Positions 31,778-32,247 of a DNA stretch of 32,247 nucleotides are shown in pieces. A program made the position numbers and the translations under genes. This DNA is from Apostichopus parvimensis. Lineage: Eukaryota; Echinodermata; Holothuroidea; Aspidochirotida; Stichopodidae. Within the stretch, counting starts at the first letter, position 1; every line of letters starts with the position of its first letter. The stretch spans positions 45,497-77,743 of the forward strand of contig KN886173.1 in assembly GCA_000934455.1 (NCBI GenBank), read 5' to 3'. The notes under the pieces were generated by a model. The model searched no databases and was not told the DNA's origin. It saw nothing but the letters and a program-made list of their open reading frames with translations.

Positions 31778-32247
31778 AGCTTCAAAACAATCAACCAATT
31801 GTATGAAATAACAGTTGTTAATGATTGCACATTAATAAAATAGAGTGATGTGAATCGTACAGTCATAGATTGTTTCCTGGTGAGTGCCTTACAGGTAACA
31901 GTTGTCTACAAGAAGTCATGACAGTTTTAGGAGGCGATCGCTAACGGCAATGTTGATCATAATAGTTTGACTACCAGTGTCTTGTAAGTATTCAAAAGCC
32001 TCAGCTTTAAATGTTGCAATAATTATTCTTTTGTTAAAAATATCCGAACCAAACATCATTTAGTAAAATATTATGGCGATTGAGTTAATTAGCTAATATT
32101 CTGCAAGGCTATGAAAGTAGTAGTAAGCAATAATTCCTTTCCATGTGTGAAGTTTCAATAATTAACTAATGCGCCTTCATCAAGTCCGTTGAAACCTTGT
32201 TCGAATTGCGTTTTTGAATATCATGTTTGCATTCCACCCTTTGTACG
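31778..32247 (+). other. 3' UTR and downstream flank
   Basis: Follows the formin stop codon. It is AT-rich with no open frame of note. The transcript probably ends shortly after the AATAAA at 31834, giving a 3' UTR of only about 80 bases. Nothing else is recognisable up to the window end. Confidence 0.6.
31834..31839 (+). promoter_or_regulatory. Polyadenylation signal AATAAA
   Basis: A canonical AATAAA lies 57 bases after the stop codon, followed by a GT-rich stretch (GAGTGATGTG). This is the expected arrangement for cleavage and polyadenylation of the formin mRNA. No other canonical signal lies between the stop and this site. Confidence 0.7.

Noticed and set aside
30352-31866. Several 65-116 codon minus-strand frames
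   Set aside because: Antisense shadows of the Ser/Lys-rich formin tail (Leu/Phe/Ser-rich as expected from complementing those codons).

Overview
This is eukaryotic (metazoan) nuclear DNA. It is AT-rich, contains a 405-base assembly gap, and carries most of one spliced gene on the + strand. I can trace thirteen exons through consecutive GT/AG introns with consistent phase from 3887 to a TGA at 31775-31777. Together they encode 1,900 codons, the C-terminal part of a formin, an actin-nucleating protein. In order the product has the end of an FH3 domain, a polyproline FH1, a complete FH2, and a very long low-complexity, basic C-terminal region. FH2 details (for example [12 protein letters not shown] and [13 protein letters not shown], and an acidic-aromatic ADYFCEE helix near the end) match the FHDC1 (INF1) family as I remember it better than INF2, Diaphanous or DAAM. 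The species cannot be fixed from the sequence. Intron sizes (0.4-5.3 kb), base composition and many private minisatellites suggest a marine invertebrate, possibly a deuterostome such as an echinoderm; this is inference.

Layout. 1-505 holds an unrelated, edge-truncated open frame on the minus strand with a membrane segment and three N-glycosylation sequons. 509-3886 is non-coding from the formin's point of view and contains a GGAC-rich repeat, a 41-bp minisatellite and a 23-bp triplet repeat. 3887-8537 carries the FH3-end exon and the large FH3/FH1/FH2-start exon. 13821-26747 carries nine small FH2 exons separated by introns that hold several unrelated minisatellites and one long near-perfect hairpin. 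27374-31777 carries two large exons for the tail, followed by a short 3' UTR with an AATAAA signal at 31834.

How it fits together. FH1 would feed profilin-actin to the FH2 dimer. The FH3 remnant suggests N-terminal regulation or dimerisation. The serine/lysine-rich tail would be the part that binds microtubules or membranes, as reported for vertebrate FHDC1. The 5' exons (start codon, promoter, N-terminal half of FH3 and any GTPase-binding domain) are not recognisable here and probably lie before position 1.
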